Origin: Streptomyces uncialis
Lineage (GTDB): Bacteria; Actinomycetota; Actinomycetes; Streptomycetales; Streptomycetaceae
Direction: 5' to 3'
Assembly: GCF_001905345.1 (NCBI RefSeq)
Contig: NZ_LFBV01000004.1
Location: 372,001 to 436,000 of the forward strand
Length of the DNA stretch: 64,000 nt
In this document: piece after piece, positions 1-7,462 of the stretch
Position numbering within the stretch: the stretch's first letter is position 1
Layout of the letters: each line of letters opens with the position of its first letter
Made by a program: the position numbers and the translations under genes
Notes under the pieces: generated by a model
Told to the model about the DNA's origin: nothing
The model's database searches: none
Seen by the model: only the letters and a program-made list of their open reading frames with translations

Positions 1-1
1 C

Positions 2-1102
2 GCGGTGAACGTCTTCATCGACACCATCACCGTCATGTACGGCCTCGACGGCGCCCGGGGCATCGTCAGGACCCGGCTCCTGTCCTTCCTGCTGTTCCTG
101 GTGGCCCTGCTGATCGGTTCGGTGGCGCTGCCGCTGATGGTCGCCGGGCCGGACGCCGTGGTGAAGGTGGTGCCCTGGTCCGCGACGGTCGTCCAGGTGT
201 TCTACTGGCCGGTCGTCATCGTGCTGTCCGTGGCCTTCCTGACCACGCTCTACCACGTGTCCGTACCCGTCCGCTCGCCCTGGGTCGAGGACGTGCCCGG
301 CGCGCTCGTCGCCCTCGCCATGTGGGTGCTCGGCAGCTTCCTGCTCCGTATCTATCTGACGAACACCGTCGAGGGCCCCACCATCTACGGCTCGCTCGCC
401 GCGCCCGTCGCGGTGCTGCTGTGGATCGGTGTCTCCGCGTTCGCGGTCCTCGTGGGCGCCGCGGTGAACGCCGCGATCGACCGGGTCTGGCCGTCCGTCG
501 CCACCGCCGCGGCCCGCGCCGCGCAGGAGCGGGCGCGGCAGGCGCAGATCGCGGAGTACGTCGCCCGCGCCGCCGCCTGGCGACGGCACGGCGGCGAGGA
601 GTACTCCGTCTTCCCCGACCTCGGCGAGCCCGCGCCGACGGGCTTCTCCGACGACGCGGACTACGCCGACTACTCGGACGAACCCGGGATGCCGTCCGAG
701 TTCCCCGAGCGCTGGTCGAGGTTCCTGCCGCCGGAGGACGTGGGCTCCCGGCTCCGTCACCATCTGCGCCGCGGCGCCGACCCCGGCCGCCCCGACGAGG
801 ACCCCACCGCCGAGGGCGGCCCCGGGAAGCCACCGCCCGCCGACGGCACCCGCGAGATGAACGGCGCCCAGGGTGGGAGCGGTGCCCACGGCCTGAATGG
901 GACGAACGGCAGGGGCGTGGCCAACGGCTGGGCGGTCGGCCCCGGGCCCGCGGGGAGTACTGAGGGCGCCGCCGTCCAGGGCGGTCAGGGCGGCTGGTGG
1001 GTCACCGAGACCGAGAACGGCGAGGACGTGTGGGGCGGCGGCACGGCCCGTCCCCCCGGCAGCCCGGCGGGACGCCACCGCCGCGACGACCCCCGCCCCT
1101 GA
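2..1102 (+). CDS. YihY/virulence factor BrkB family membrane protein (5' partial)
   Basis: The reading frame is open from the first bases of the window, so the true start lies upstream and only the C-terminal part is seen. The first ~165 visible residues contain several hydrophobic segments, including the conserved YGSLAAPVAVLLW stretch of YihY/BrkB inner-membrane proteins. These proteins were once called ribonuclease BN and their role is poorly defined. After the last membrane segment comes a long hydrophilic tail rich in Gly, Asn, Asp and Arg (about residues 225-365), which is not part of the conserved domain and is probably disordered. The stop is followed at once by an 18-bp tandem repeat. 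The family call is secure; the function is not known. Confidence 0.85.
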   Translation, partial: AVNVFIDTITVMYGLDGARGIVRTRLLSFLLFLVALLIGSVALPLMVAGPDAVVKVVPWSATVVQVFYWPVVIVLSVAFLTTLYHVSVPVRSPWVEDVPGALVALAMWVLGSFLLRIYLTNTVEGPTIYGSLAAPVAVLLWIGVSAFAVLVGAAVNAAIDRVWPSVATAAARAAQERARQAQIAEYVARAAAWRRHGGEEYSVFPDLGEPAPTGFSDDADYADYSDEPGMPSEFPERWSRFLPPEDVGSRLRHHLRRGADPGRPDEDPTAEGGPGKPPPADGTREMNGAQGGSGAHGLNGTNGRGVANGWAVGPGPAGSTEGAAVQGGQGGWWVTETENGEDVWGGGTARPPGSPAGRHRRDDPRP

Positions 1103-1123
1103 GACGACCCCCGCCCCAGAGAT

Positions 1124-1177
1124 GACCACCGTCCTTGAGGCGACCACCGTCCTTGAGGCGACCACCGTCCTTGAGGC
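1124..1177. repeat. 18-bp tandem repeat, three exact copies
   Basis: Three perfect head-to-tail copies of gaccaccgtccttgaggc lie directly downstream of the BrkB-family gene. More divergent units, such as gacgacccccgcccctgag, lie on both sides from about 1085 to 1192. The array sits between the stop codon and the next gene and has no strong hairpin. It is probably a slippage-prone spacer. Confidence 0.85.
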
Positions 1178-1306
1178 GACCCCCGCCCCTGACCGGTCAC
1201 GCCCGCACCCGCGCGAGTACCCGCACCGGCACCCGTCCCGCACCGGTCGGCCCAGGTGCGGGAACCCGGTTCCGGGGCCCGGGGTGCCGCGGCTACGCTG
1301 ACCGCC

Positions 1307-2236
1307 ATGGACGCCCTCGCCGGTCTGCTGGAAGGCCCACGCGCGCGTGGCGCCTTCCTGATCCGCGCCTGCTTCGACCCGCCCTGGTCGGTCCGGGTCG
1401 AGGACCGCGCGCCGCTGTCCCTGATGGTCATGCTCCGCGGCGAGGCGTACATCGTCCCCGAGTCCGGCGCCACCGTCCGTATCGGCCCCGGTGACATCGC
1501 CATCGCCCGCGGCCCCGACCCGTACACCTGCGCCGACGACCCCGCGACCGCGCCCCGCGTCCACTGCCTGCCCGGAGAGGTCTGCGCGACCCCCGACGGC
1601 GTACTCCTCGGCGGCGCGCTCGACCTGGGTTCGCGCAACTGGGGCGAACGGGCCGACGGGGCGGTGTCGCTGCTCATCGGGACGTACCAGCTGCGCGGCG
1701 AGATCAGCGGACGTCTCCTCGAAGCGCTGCCCCCGCTGCTCACCCTCACCGCCGGGAGCTGGGACCACGCGCTGCTGCCGCTGCTCGCCCAGGAGATGGA
1801 CCGTGAGGAACCCGGCCAGGACGTCGTCCTCGACCGGCTGCTCGACCTGATCGCCATCCAGGCGCTGCGGGCCTGGTTCTCCCGCCCGGAGGCCGAGGCG
1901 CCCGCGTGGTACCTCGCCCTGGCCGACCCCGTCGTCGGACGCGCCCTGCGGCTGCTCCAGGACGATCCCGCGCACCCCTGGACCGTCGCCTCGCTCGCCG
2001 CCAAGGCCGGGGTCTCCCGGGCGGCCCTCGCCCGCCGCTTCACGGACCTCGTCGGTGAGCCCCCGATGGCGTACCTCACCGGCTGGCGGCTCGCGCTCTG
2101 CGCCGATCTGCTGCGGGACACCGAACTGACCATCGGCGCGATAGCCCGCCAGGTGGGCTACGGCAGCGCGTTCGCGCTGTCCAGCGCCTTCAAGCGGGTG
2201 TACGGGGTGAGCCCGCAGGAGCACCGGGCGCCGTAG
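1307..2236 (+). CDS. AraC family transcriptional regulator with N-terminal cupin domain
   Basis: This 309-residue protein has the layout of cupin-type AraC regulators. Residues ~1-185 form the ligand-sensing half, with a central MVMLRGEAYI strand. Residues ~215-309 form the DNA-binding half with two helix-turn-helix motifs, WTVASLAAKAGVSRAALARRF and a second ending in SSAFKRVYGVSPQEHR. The ATG at 1307 is chosen because the cupin domain begins soon after it; longer in-frame starts only add low-complexity residues. It is followed after 11 bases by a second AraC-type gene on the same strand, so the two may be cotranscribed. The ligand and targets cannot be read from the sequence. Confidence 0.85.
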   Translation: MDALAGLLEGPRARGAFLIRACFDPPWSVRVEDRAPLSLMVMLRGEAYIVPESGATVRIGPGDIAIARGPDPYTCADDPATAPRVHCLPGEVCATPDGVLLGGALDLGSRNWGERADGAVSLLIGTYQLRGEISGRLLEALPPLLTLTAGSWDHALLPLLAQEMDREEPGQDVVLDRLLDLIAIQALRAWFSRPEAEAPAWYLALADPVVGRALRLLQDDPAHPWTVASLAAKAGVSRAALARRFTDLVGEPPMAYLTGWRLALCADLLRDTELTIGAIARQVGYGSAFALSSAFKRVYGVSPQEHRAP

Positions 2237-2247
2237 CCTTGGTACGC

Positions 2248-2943
2248 ATGGGGTACGTGGAACGCGCCTCCCGGGTGCCCGGGGCGGTGGTGTGGAGCCG
2301 GGACGTGCCGCCCGGCGCGGGCGGGCGCCGGACACCGGTGCTGCCCGACGGCTGCATGGATCTGCTGTGGACCGAGGGGCGTCTTTTCGTCGCCGGACCG
2401 GACACCCGCGCCCATCACGGCGGCGGCGGTGACGTGAGCCGTGTCGTGGGCGTCCGCTTCGCGCCCGGGACCGCGCCGGCCGTCCTCGGGACGCCCGCCC
2501 GCGTGCTGCGCGACCGCCGGGTCGACCTCACCGAGCTGTGGCCCCGGCCGCTGGTGCGCGCGCTCATCGGCCGGGTGGACGCGTCCGACGACCCGGTGCG
2601 CGAGCTGGAGGCCGTCGCGGGGGAGGGGTGGAGTCGCTCGGCGGGCACCGACCCGCTCGTCGGACGGATCGTCGCGGGACTGCGGGCCGGACACAGCGTC
2701 GCGGCCGTCGCGGACGGGGCCGGGATCGGGGCGCGGGCCCTGCACCGGCTCTCCCTCGACGTGTTCGGCTACGGGCCCAAGACCCTGGCCCGGGTCCTGC
2801 GCTTCCAGCGGGCGCTGGACCTCGCGCGGACGGGTGCGCCGCTCGCCGAGGTCGCCGTGCGCTGCGGCTACGCCGACCAGCCGCACCTCGCCCGCGAGGC
2901 CCGCGCCCTCACCGGCACCCCGCTGACCGGTCTGCTCGCCTGA
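2248..2943 (+). CDS. AraC family regulator with DUF6597-type N-terminal domain
   Basis: The N-terminal ~140 residues carry the LPDGCMDLLW signature of the DUF6597 sensor domain, followed by a C-terminal AraC-type DNA-binding domain (about residues 145-231). The second helix-turn-helix includes LAEVAVRCGYADQPHLAREAR, which closely follows the AraC consensus. The ATG at 2248 is preferred over an in-frame TTG at 2239, but neither has a clear Shine-Dalgarno sequence, so translational coupling to the preceding regulator is likely. It ends 16 bases from the convergent VOC gene. The regulated genes are unknown. Confidence 0.82.
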   Translation: MGYVERASRVPGAVVWSRDVPPGAGGRRTPVLPDGCMDLLWTEGRLFVAGPDTRAHHGGGGDVSRVVGVRFAPGTAPAVLGTPARVLRDRRVDLTELWPRPLVRALIGRVDASDDPVRELEAVAGEGWSRSAGTDPLVGRIVAGLRAGHSVAAVADGAGIGARALHRLSLDVFGYGPKTLARVLRFQRALDLARTGAPLAEVAVRCGYADQPHLAREARALTGTPLTGLLA

Positions 2944-2959
2944 ACCACCGGCCCCCCGG

Positions 2960-3346
2960 TCAGCCCAGCGGCGCGAACAGGTCCACCGAGTTGCCGTCCG
3001 GGTCCAGGACCAGCGCGTAACGCTGCCCCCAGGGCGCGTCCCACGGCGGGTGCTCGCCCTGGTACCCCGCGGCGAGCAACTCCTCGTAGACGGCGTCCAC
3101 CCCGTCCTCGCAGAGGAACGCGAGACCCACCCGGCCGTCACCGGACGGCGTGGTGAACCCGGGCAGGAAGGACCGGATGGTCTCCTCCGTGTCGAGCGCG
3201 AAGCGCAGGCCCCCGGGCAGCTCGGCCTCCGCGTGCGGAGCGGTCTCGGAACCGGCGGGGAACGCCAGACCGAGCCGGCGGTAGAAGGCGACGGAGGCCG
3301 CCATGTCGGAGACCACGACACTGACAAGATCGAATCGTACGTTCAT
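2960..3346 (-). CDS. VOC (glyoxalase/bleomycin resistance) family protein
   Basis: A 128-residue single vicinal-oxygen-chelate domain with the usual paired beta-alpha-beta modules. The first module starts at FDLVSVVVSDMAASVAFYRR and the second ends at LVLDPDGNSVDLFAPLG, where the DPDGN turn and following acidic ligand position are typical. Members of this family include glyoxalases, dioxygenases and antibiotic-binding proteins, and nothing here separates these. It is transcribed away from the radical SAM gene across a 253-base intergenic region and converges on the AraC-type regulator to its left. Confidence 0.82.
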   Translation of the reverse strand: MNVRFDLVSVVVSDMAASVAFYRRLGLAFPAGSETAPHAEAELPGGLRFALDTEETIRSFLPGFTTPSGDGRVGLAFLCEDGVDAVYEELLAAGYQGEHPPWDAPWGQRYALVLDPDGNSVDLFAPLG

Positions 3347-3599
3347 GGGGCGAGCGTAGACACCTCCGGCCGCCCCGGTCTTGAACGAATCGGACAGCGC
3401 CGCCCGGTCGGCCCCGCGACCGCCGCGACCGGGACGGGATACGTCGCAGGTCGTAGGTCTCCTGGGCCCGGGCCCAGGTCCGTCCCCCGCGCGCGGGGGC
3501 ATACGGTGGAGGACCGGAACGCAGACGGACAGCGGCGAGCACCGGCGCCGCGGACCCGGTGCACGGCACCCGTCCGCGGCCAGGGAGCGAGGAGACACG

Positions 3600-4973
3600 A
3601 TGGGTACCACCGACAGCACCGACACCGCGGACGGCACGGTGCCACGCACCGCGCTGGTCGAGGATCTGCTGGAACGGTTCCCGCACGTACCCCGGGAGGC
3701 GGTGTTCAAGGAGGACCTGCTGCGCGGCGGGATGGCCTTCGACGAGTCCGCCCTCAGCGACACCGGCAACGAGGCCACCGGCGACGTCAAACCGAAGTCG
3801 TACTTCATCTTCTCCTTCGACCACGGCACCCTCCCCGAGCTGGGCGCCGCCGCGCTGCGCCGCCCGCCCGAGGAGATCGTGCTCACCGGCGGCCCCTACG
3901 ACCTGCGCCGTACGGTGGTCTCGGTCCGGGTCAACCCGGCGTCCCCGTACCGGGTCGCCGCCGGTGACGACGGGGTCCTCGGGCTGTACCTCGACGGCCG
4001 CCGCATCGCCGATGTGGGCCTGCCGCCGATGCCCGACTACTACCGGCACAAACTCGCGAACGGCAAGTCCGTGATGGAGGTCGCCCCGACCATCCAGTGG
4101 GGCTACCTCATCTATCTGACGGTCTTCCGGGTCTGCCAGTACTTCGGCGCCAAGGAGGAGTGCCAGTACTGCGACATCAACCACAACTGGCGCCAGCAGA
4201 AGGCCGCGGGCCGCCCCTACACCGGCGTCAAGGACGTCGACGAGGTGCTGGAGGCCCTGGAGATCATCGACAAGTACGACACCGCCAGGACGTCCACCGC
4301 GTACACCCTCACCGGCGGCGCCGTCACCTCGAAGATCGCCGGGCGCGACGAGGCCGACTTCTACGGCCACTACGCCAAGGCCATCGAGGAGCGCTTCCCC
4401 GGCCGCTGGATCGGCAAGGTCGTCGCCCAGGCGCTGCCCAAGGACGACGTCCAGCGCTTCAAGGACTACGGCGTGCAGATCTACCACCCCAACTACGAGG
4501 TGTGGGACCGCAGGCTGTTCCAGCTGTACTGCCCCGGGAAGGAACGTTACGTCGGCCGCGACGAATGGCACCGCCGTGTCCTCGACTCGGCGGACGTGTT
4601 CGGCGCCCGCAACGTCATCCCCAACTTCGTCGCCGGGGTAGAGATGGCGGAGCCCTTCGGCTTCACCACCGTGGACGAGGCGATCGCCTCCACCACCGAG
4701 GGCCTGCGCTACTTCATGTCGCACGGCATCACCCCCCGGTTCACCACCTGGTGCCCCGAACCGACCACCCCCCTCGGCAAGGCCAACCCGCAGGGCGCGC
4801 CGCTCGAGTACCACATCCGGCTGCTGGAGGCGTACCGCGCGACGATGGACGAGTTCGGGCTGACCTCCCCGCCCGGCTACGGTCCGGCGGGCCCCGGCCG
4901 CGCCGTGTTCTCCGTCAGCTCGTTCATGGACAGTCTCGCCCCGCAGGAACCGGTCGCCGTCACCCGCGACTGA
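3600..4973 (+). CDS. Radical SAM protein with atypical CX8CX2C cluster motif
   Basis: This 457-residue protein carries CQYFGAKEECQYC at about residues 178-190. It is a CX8CX2C spacing in place of the usual CX3CX2C [4Fe-4S] motif. Downstream are the features of a radical SAM TIM barrel: TLTGGAVTSK (GGE-like position), PNYEVWD, NVIPNFVAGVEMAEP, and a C-terminal TTWCPEPTTPLG segment resembling the final strand region of biotin synthase/ThiH-like enzymes. The start at 3600 has a GAGGAG ribosome site about 8 bases upstream. The gene stands alone, with a strong hairpin downstream and no recognisable substrate gene beside it. The enzyme class is inferred from motifs; the substrate is unknown. Confidence 0.75.
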   Translation: MGTTDSTDTADGTVPRTALVEDLLERFPHVPREAVFKEDLLRGGMAFDESALSDTGNEATGDVKPKSYFIFSFDHGTLPELGAAALRRPPEEIVLTGGPYDLRRTVVSVRVNPASPYRVAAGDDGVLGLYLDGRRIADVGLPPMPDYYRHKLANGKSVMEVAPTIQWGYLIYLTVFRVCQYFGAKEECQYCDINHNWRQQKAAGRPYTGVKDVDEVLEALEIIDKYDTARTSTAYTLTGGAVTSKIAGRDEADFYGHYAKAIEERFPGRWIGKVVAQALPKDDVQRFKDYGVQIYHPNYEVWDRRLFQLYCPGKERYVGRDEWHRRVLDSADVFGARNVIPNFVAGVEMAEPFGFTTVDEAIASTTEGLRYFMSHGITPRFTTWCPEPTTPLGKANPQGAPLEYHIRLLEAYRATMDEFGLTSPPGYGPAGPGRAVFSVSSFMDSLAPQEPVAVTRD

Positions 4974-5018
4974 CCCGGCGGGGTCCCCGGCCGACCGCGC
5001 CGGCCCCCGACCCATGAC

Positions 5019-5047
5019 GGTCCCCGGCCGCGCACCGGCCGGGGACC
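5019..5047. terminator. Intrinsic terminator-like hairpin after the radical SAM gene
   Basis: ggtccccggccg and cggccggggacc form a perfect 12-bp GC stem around a 5-base loop. It lies between the radical SAM gene and the convergent lipoprotein gene and could serve both. No U-tract is present, which is usual in Streptomyces. Confidence 0.7.
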
Positions 5048-5060
5048 CGCGGGACCTGAT

Positions 5061-5117
5061 CGGCGCTCGCCGGACCTCGGCGGCGCTCGCCGGACCTCAG
5101 CAGCGCTCGCCGAACTT
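5061..5117. repeat. 20-bp direct repeat, nearly three copies
   Basis: The unit cggcgctcgccggacctc plus two bases occurs twice exactly (from 5061 and 5081) and a third, diverged time from 5101. The third copy runs into the 3' end of the minus-strand lipoprotein gene. It looks like a local duplication just beyond the terminator hairpin. Confidence 0.7.
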
Positions 5118-5654
5118 CACCACGCCGAGCGTCACCGGCTCACCCGCGTACGCGGTCCCCGGCGCCGGTTTCTGCGTGCACACCTTCCAGTTGGACTCCA
5201 CGACCACCGAACGGTCCTTCCCGCCCAGATCGTTCACGGTGACGCTCGCCGAACTGTCGAGGGACTGCCGTACCGCCCGGACCGACTTGCCCCGGAAGTC
5301 GAGCAGGGTGCTCCGGGTCCGCTGGAGCTCCCCGTCCTTCGCCGGACACTTCTCCGCCAGCTTCACCGTCGCCAGATCGATCTTCGTCCGCTTCGGATGC
5401 GTCCCGGGCTCCGGACTCTGGCCGCACACCTTCCAGTTGCGGTCGAGTGCCTGGAGCCGTCCGCGCCCCAGCGCGTCGTGCGAGGTGAGACGGCTGAACC
5501 CGGCCTCCTTCGCCTGGTCCTGCGCGGACTGGAGCCCCTTGCCCGCCAGATCCGGCAGCTTCGCCTTCTCCTCCTGCGGACTCCCGCACCCGGCGAGGGC
5601 CAGCCCCGTGGTGAGCAGCCCGGTGGTCAGCAGCGCGACGATACATCGGTGCAC
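5097..5654 (-). CDS. Secreted lipoprotein with two PASTA domains
   Basis: A 185-residue protein with a hydrophobic signal peptide and a lipobox (LAGC, Cys23), so it should be anchored on the outer face of the membrane. Two PASTA-like units follow. Each has a conserved NWKVC..Q.P.PGT core and a cysteine near its end, suggesting one disulfide per unit. PASTA domains usually bind peptidoglycan fragments or other cell-wall ligands; here they are not attached to a kinase. The GTG start at 5654 is supported by an AGGGGGAA ribosome site, and longer frames upstream lack one. It is divergent from the rsgA region. Confidence 0.8.
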   Translation of the reverse strand: MHRCIVALLTTGLLTTGLALAGCGSPQEEKAKLPDLAGKGLQSAQDQAKEAGFSRLTSHDALGRGRLQALDRNWKVCGQSPEPGTHPKRTKIDLATVKLAEKCPAKDGELQRTRSTLLDFRGKSVRAVRQSLDSSASVTVNDLGGKDRSVVVESNWKVCTQKPAPGTAYAGEPVTLGVVKFGERC

Positions 5655-5767
5655 GATTCCCCCTGTACGTGATGGATGTCCCCACGGACATGATGCGCGG
5701 CCGGACCCCGCCGGACGGGCGAAGTGACGCTCCCGTGATCCATGGACGGCCCGGCCCGGAAAACCCG

Positions 5768-5798
5768 TTGACGTGCCGCCGGGTGCGGACGCTACGGT
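5768..5798 (+). promoter_or_regulatory. Candidate vegetative promoter upstream of the small peptide and rsgA
   Basis: A TTGACG -35-like hexamer is followed, after a slightly long 19-base spacer, by TACGGT, a -10 form common in Streptomyces. It points toward the 23-codon reading frame and rsgA. Only the sequence match supports it. Confidence 0.35.
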
Positions 5799-5863
5799 GA
5801 TCCCGTTCCCGTGCCGGCGGACCGCCGGCACCACAGCGCAGTGTGATCCAGGAGGTGTCGACC

Positions 5864-5935
5864 ATGGCTGTCGCCGCTAAGGGCCTTGCCCTCGACCCGA
5901 AGTCCACGTATGCCACCTCCGTGGTTCCCGGCTGA
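5864..5935 (+). CDS. Candidate 23-residue peptide (leader or standalone) upstream of rsgA
   Basis: An ATG preceded by an excellent AGGAGG ribosome site opens a 23-codon frame that ends in TGA. The peptide starts MAVAAKGLALDPKS and ends TYATSVVPG. It has no signal peptide, membrane helix or cysteine. It lies in the same direction as rsgA, 74 bases before its TTG start, with a candidate promoter upstream. It could be a leader peptide, a small regulatory protein or a peptide precursor; no modifying enzyme lies beside it. The start and stop are clear, but expression is inferred only from the ribosome site. Confidence 0.45.
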   Translation: MAVAAKGLALDPKSTYATSVVPG

Positions 5936-6009
5936 CAGCGAGAACTCTCTCCATCAGCGACCCGCGCCTCGCGCGCGGCGGGAGCCACACCCCTGAAGGG
6001 TCAACTCCG

Positions 6010-7179
6010 TTGTCCGCTGTGCCTTCCGTATCCTCCGTACCTTCCTCTTCCGCGCTGTCCGCGCGCTCTGCGTACTCCCCGTCCGTCCCGTCGCTGCCCG
6101 CCCCGCATCCGCTCGCGGTCTACGGCTGGGACGACGACTGGGCCGCCGCGTTCGCCCCGCACGCCGCGCGGGGGCTCGTACCCGGCCGGGTCGTCCGGGT
6201 CGACCGGGGACAGTGCGACGTCATGACCGAGGACGGACTCGTCCGTCCCGACACCGCCTTCGTCGTCCCCCACGACCCGCTGCGGGTCATCTGCACCGGT
6301 GACTGGGCCGCCGTCGACCCCGAGGGCGGCGACCCCCGCTATGTCCGCAGCTATCTGCCGCGCCGTTCCGCGTTCGTCCGCTCCACCTCCTCCAAGCGGT
6401 CCGAGGGGCAGATCCTCGCGGCCAACGTCGACCACGCGATCATCGCCGTGTCCCTCGCCGTGGAACTCGACCTCGGCCGGATCGAACGCTTCCTCGCGCT
6501 CGGCTGGGAGTCCGGCGCCCAGCCCGTCGTCGTCCTCACCAAGGCCGACCTCGTCCCCGACGCCACGACCCTGTCCCACCTCGTGGAGGACGTGGGCACC
6601 AGCGCGCCCGGGGTGCCCGTACTGCCGGTCAGCGCCCGGTCCGCGGAGGGCCTCGACGTGCTCGCCGCGGTGGTCGCCGGAGGGACGAGCGTGCTGCTCG
6701 GACAGTCCGGCGCCGGGAAGTCCACCCTCGCCAACGCGCTGCTCGGCGAGGACGTCCAGACCGTCCAGGACAACCGGGACGTGGACGGCAAGGGCCGCCA
6801 CACCACGACCACCCGCAACCTCCTCGTGCTGCCCGGGGGCGGGGTCCTCATCGACACCCCCGGACTGCGCGGCGTCGGACTCTACGACGCGGGCAGCGGC
6901 GTGGGACAGGTCTTCTCCGAGATCGACGCGATGGCCCGCGACTGCCGCTTCCACGACTGCGCCCACGAGGCCGAACCCGGCTGCGCGGTCACCGCGGCCG
7001 TCGCGGACGGCACCCTCCCCGCACGGCGCCTGGAGAGCTTCCGCAAGCTGATGCGGGAGAACCAGCGGATCGTCGCCAAGTCCGACGCCAGGGCCCGCGC
7101 GGAACTGCGGCGCGAATGGAAGCGGAAGGACGCCGAGGGGCGGGCGGCGGGTGCGATCAAGCGGGGCGGCCGGCTCTGA
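6010..7179 (+). CDS. rsgA: Ribosome small-subunit-dependent GTPase A (RsgA/YjeQ)
   Basis: RsgA is a circularly permuted GTPase that assists late 30S subunit maturation. This 389-residue copy has the N-terminal OB-fold region, then the G motifs in permuted order: TKAD (G4) near residue 177, GQSGAGKST (G1) and DTPG (G3). The C-terminal zinc knuckle is CRFHDCAHEAEPGC. A TTG at 6010 is the best start, with GAAGGG about ten bases upstream; a GTG three codons later is also possible. The Ser/Pro-rich first 30 residues are poorly conserved. It is alone except for the short peptide frame ahead of it. Confidence 0.92.
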   Translation: MSAVPSVSSVPSSSALSARSAYSPSVPSLPAPHPLAVYGWDDDWAAAFAPHAARGLVPGRVVRVDRGQCDVMTEDGLVRPDTAFVVPHDPLRVICTGDWAAVDPEGGDPRYVRSYLPRRSAFVRSTSSKRSEGQILAANVDHAIIAVSLAVELDLGRIERFLALGWESGAQPVVVLTKADLVPDATTLSHLVEDVGTSAPGVPVLPVSARSAEGLDVLAAVVAGGTSVLLGQSGAGKSTLANALLGEDVQTVQDNRDVDGKGRHTTTTRNLLVLPGGGVLIDTPGLRGVGLYDAGSGVGQVFSEIDAMARDCRFHDCAHEAEPGCAVTAAVADGTLPARRLESFRKLMRENQRIVAKSDARARAELRREWKRKDAEGRAAGAIKRGGRL

Positions 7180-7224
7180 GCCGTCGTGCCGCGTGCCGTC
7201 GTGCCCCGTGCCGTCGTGCCCCGG
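7180..7224. repeat. 15-bp tandem repeat, three copies, after rsgA
   Basis: gccgtcgtgccccgt is repeated three times (the first and last copies have small changes), starting at the rsgA stop codon. Further on, two diverged ~42-bp direct repeats (about 7251-7292 and 7323-7367) share the core cgggtacgtccg followed by ggttccccgtgcc. The rest of the 283-base gap before the next gene shows no coding signal. Confidence 0.7.
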
Positions 7225-7462
7225 GTGCTCGCCCGCGGACGTGCTCGCTCCCGTGCGGGTACGTCCGCGGGAGGGCGGTTCCCCGTGCCCGCCGCAGGTT
7301 CGTGCGCGTGGGCCCGCTTGTTCCCGCGCGGGTACGTCCGGGGGCGCGGGGTTCCCCGTGCCCCTTCGGGCGCTCACCCGGGGCGCTCATCCGGGGGACC
7401 GGCCGTGACGCCCGGACTCCATGTCCGAAATCCGCCGGAACCATGCCCTCGGCTCGCGGACA

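Noticed and set aside
5140..5988. 282-residue minus-strand frame overlapping the PASTA lipoprotein
   Set aside because: It is out of frame with the lipoprotein, which has a signal peptide, lipobox, two PASTA units and a ribosome site.
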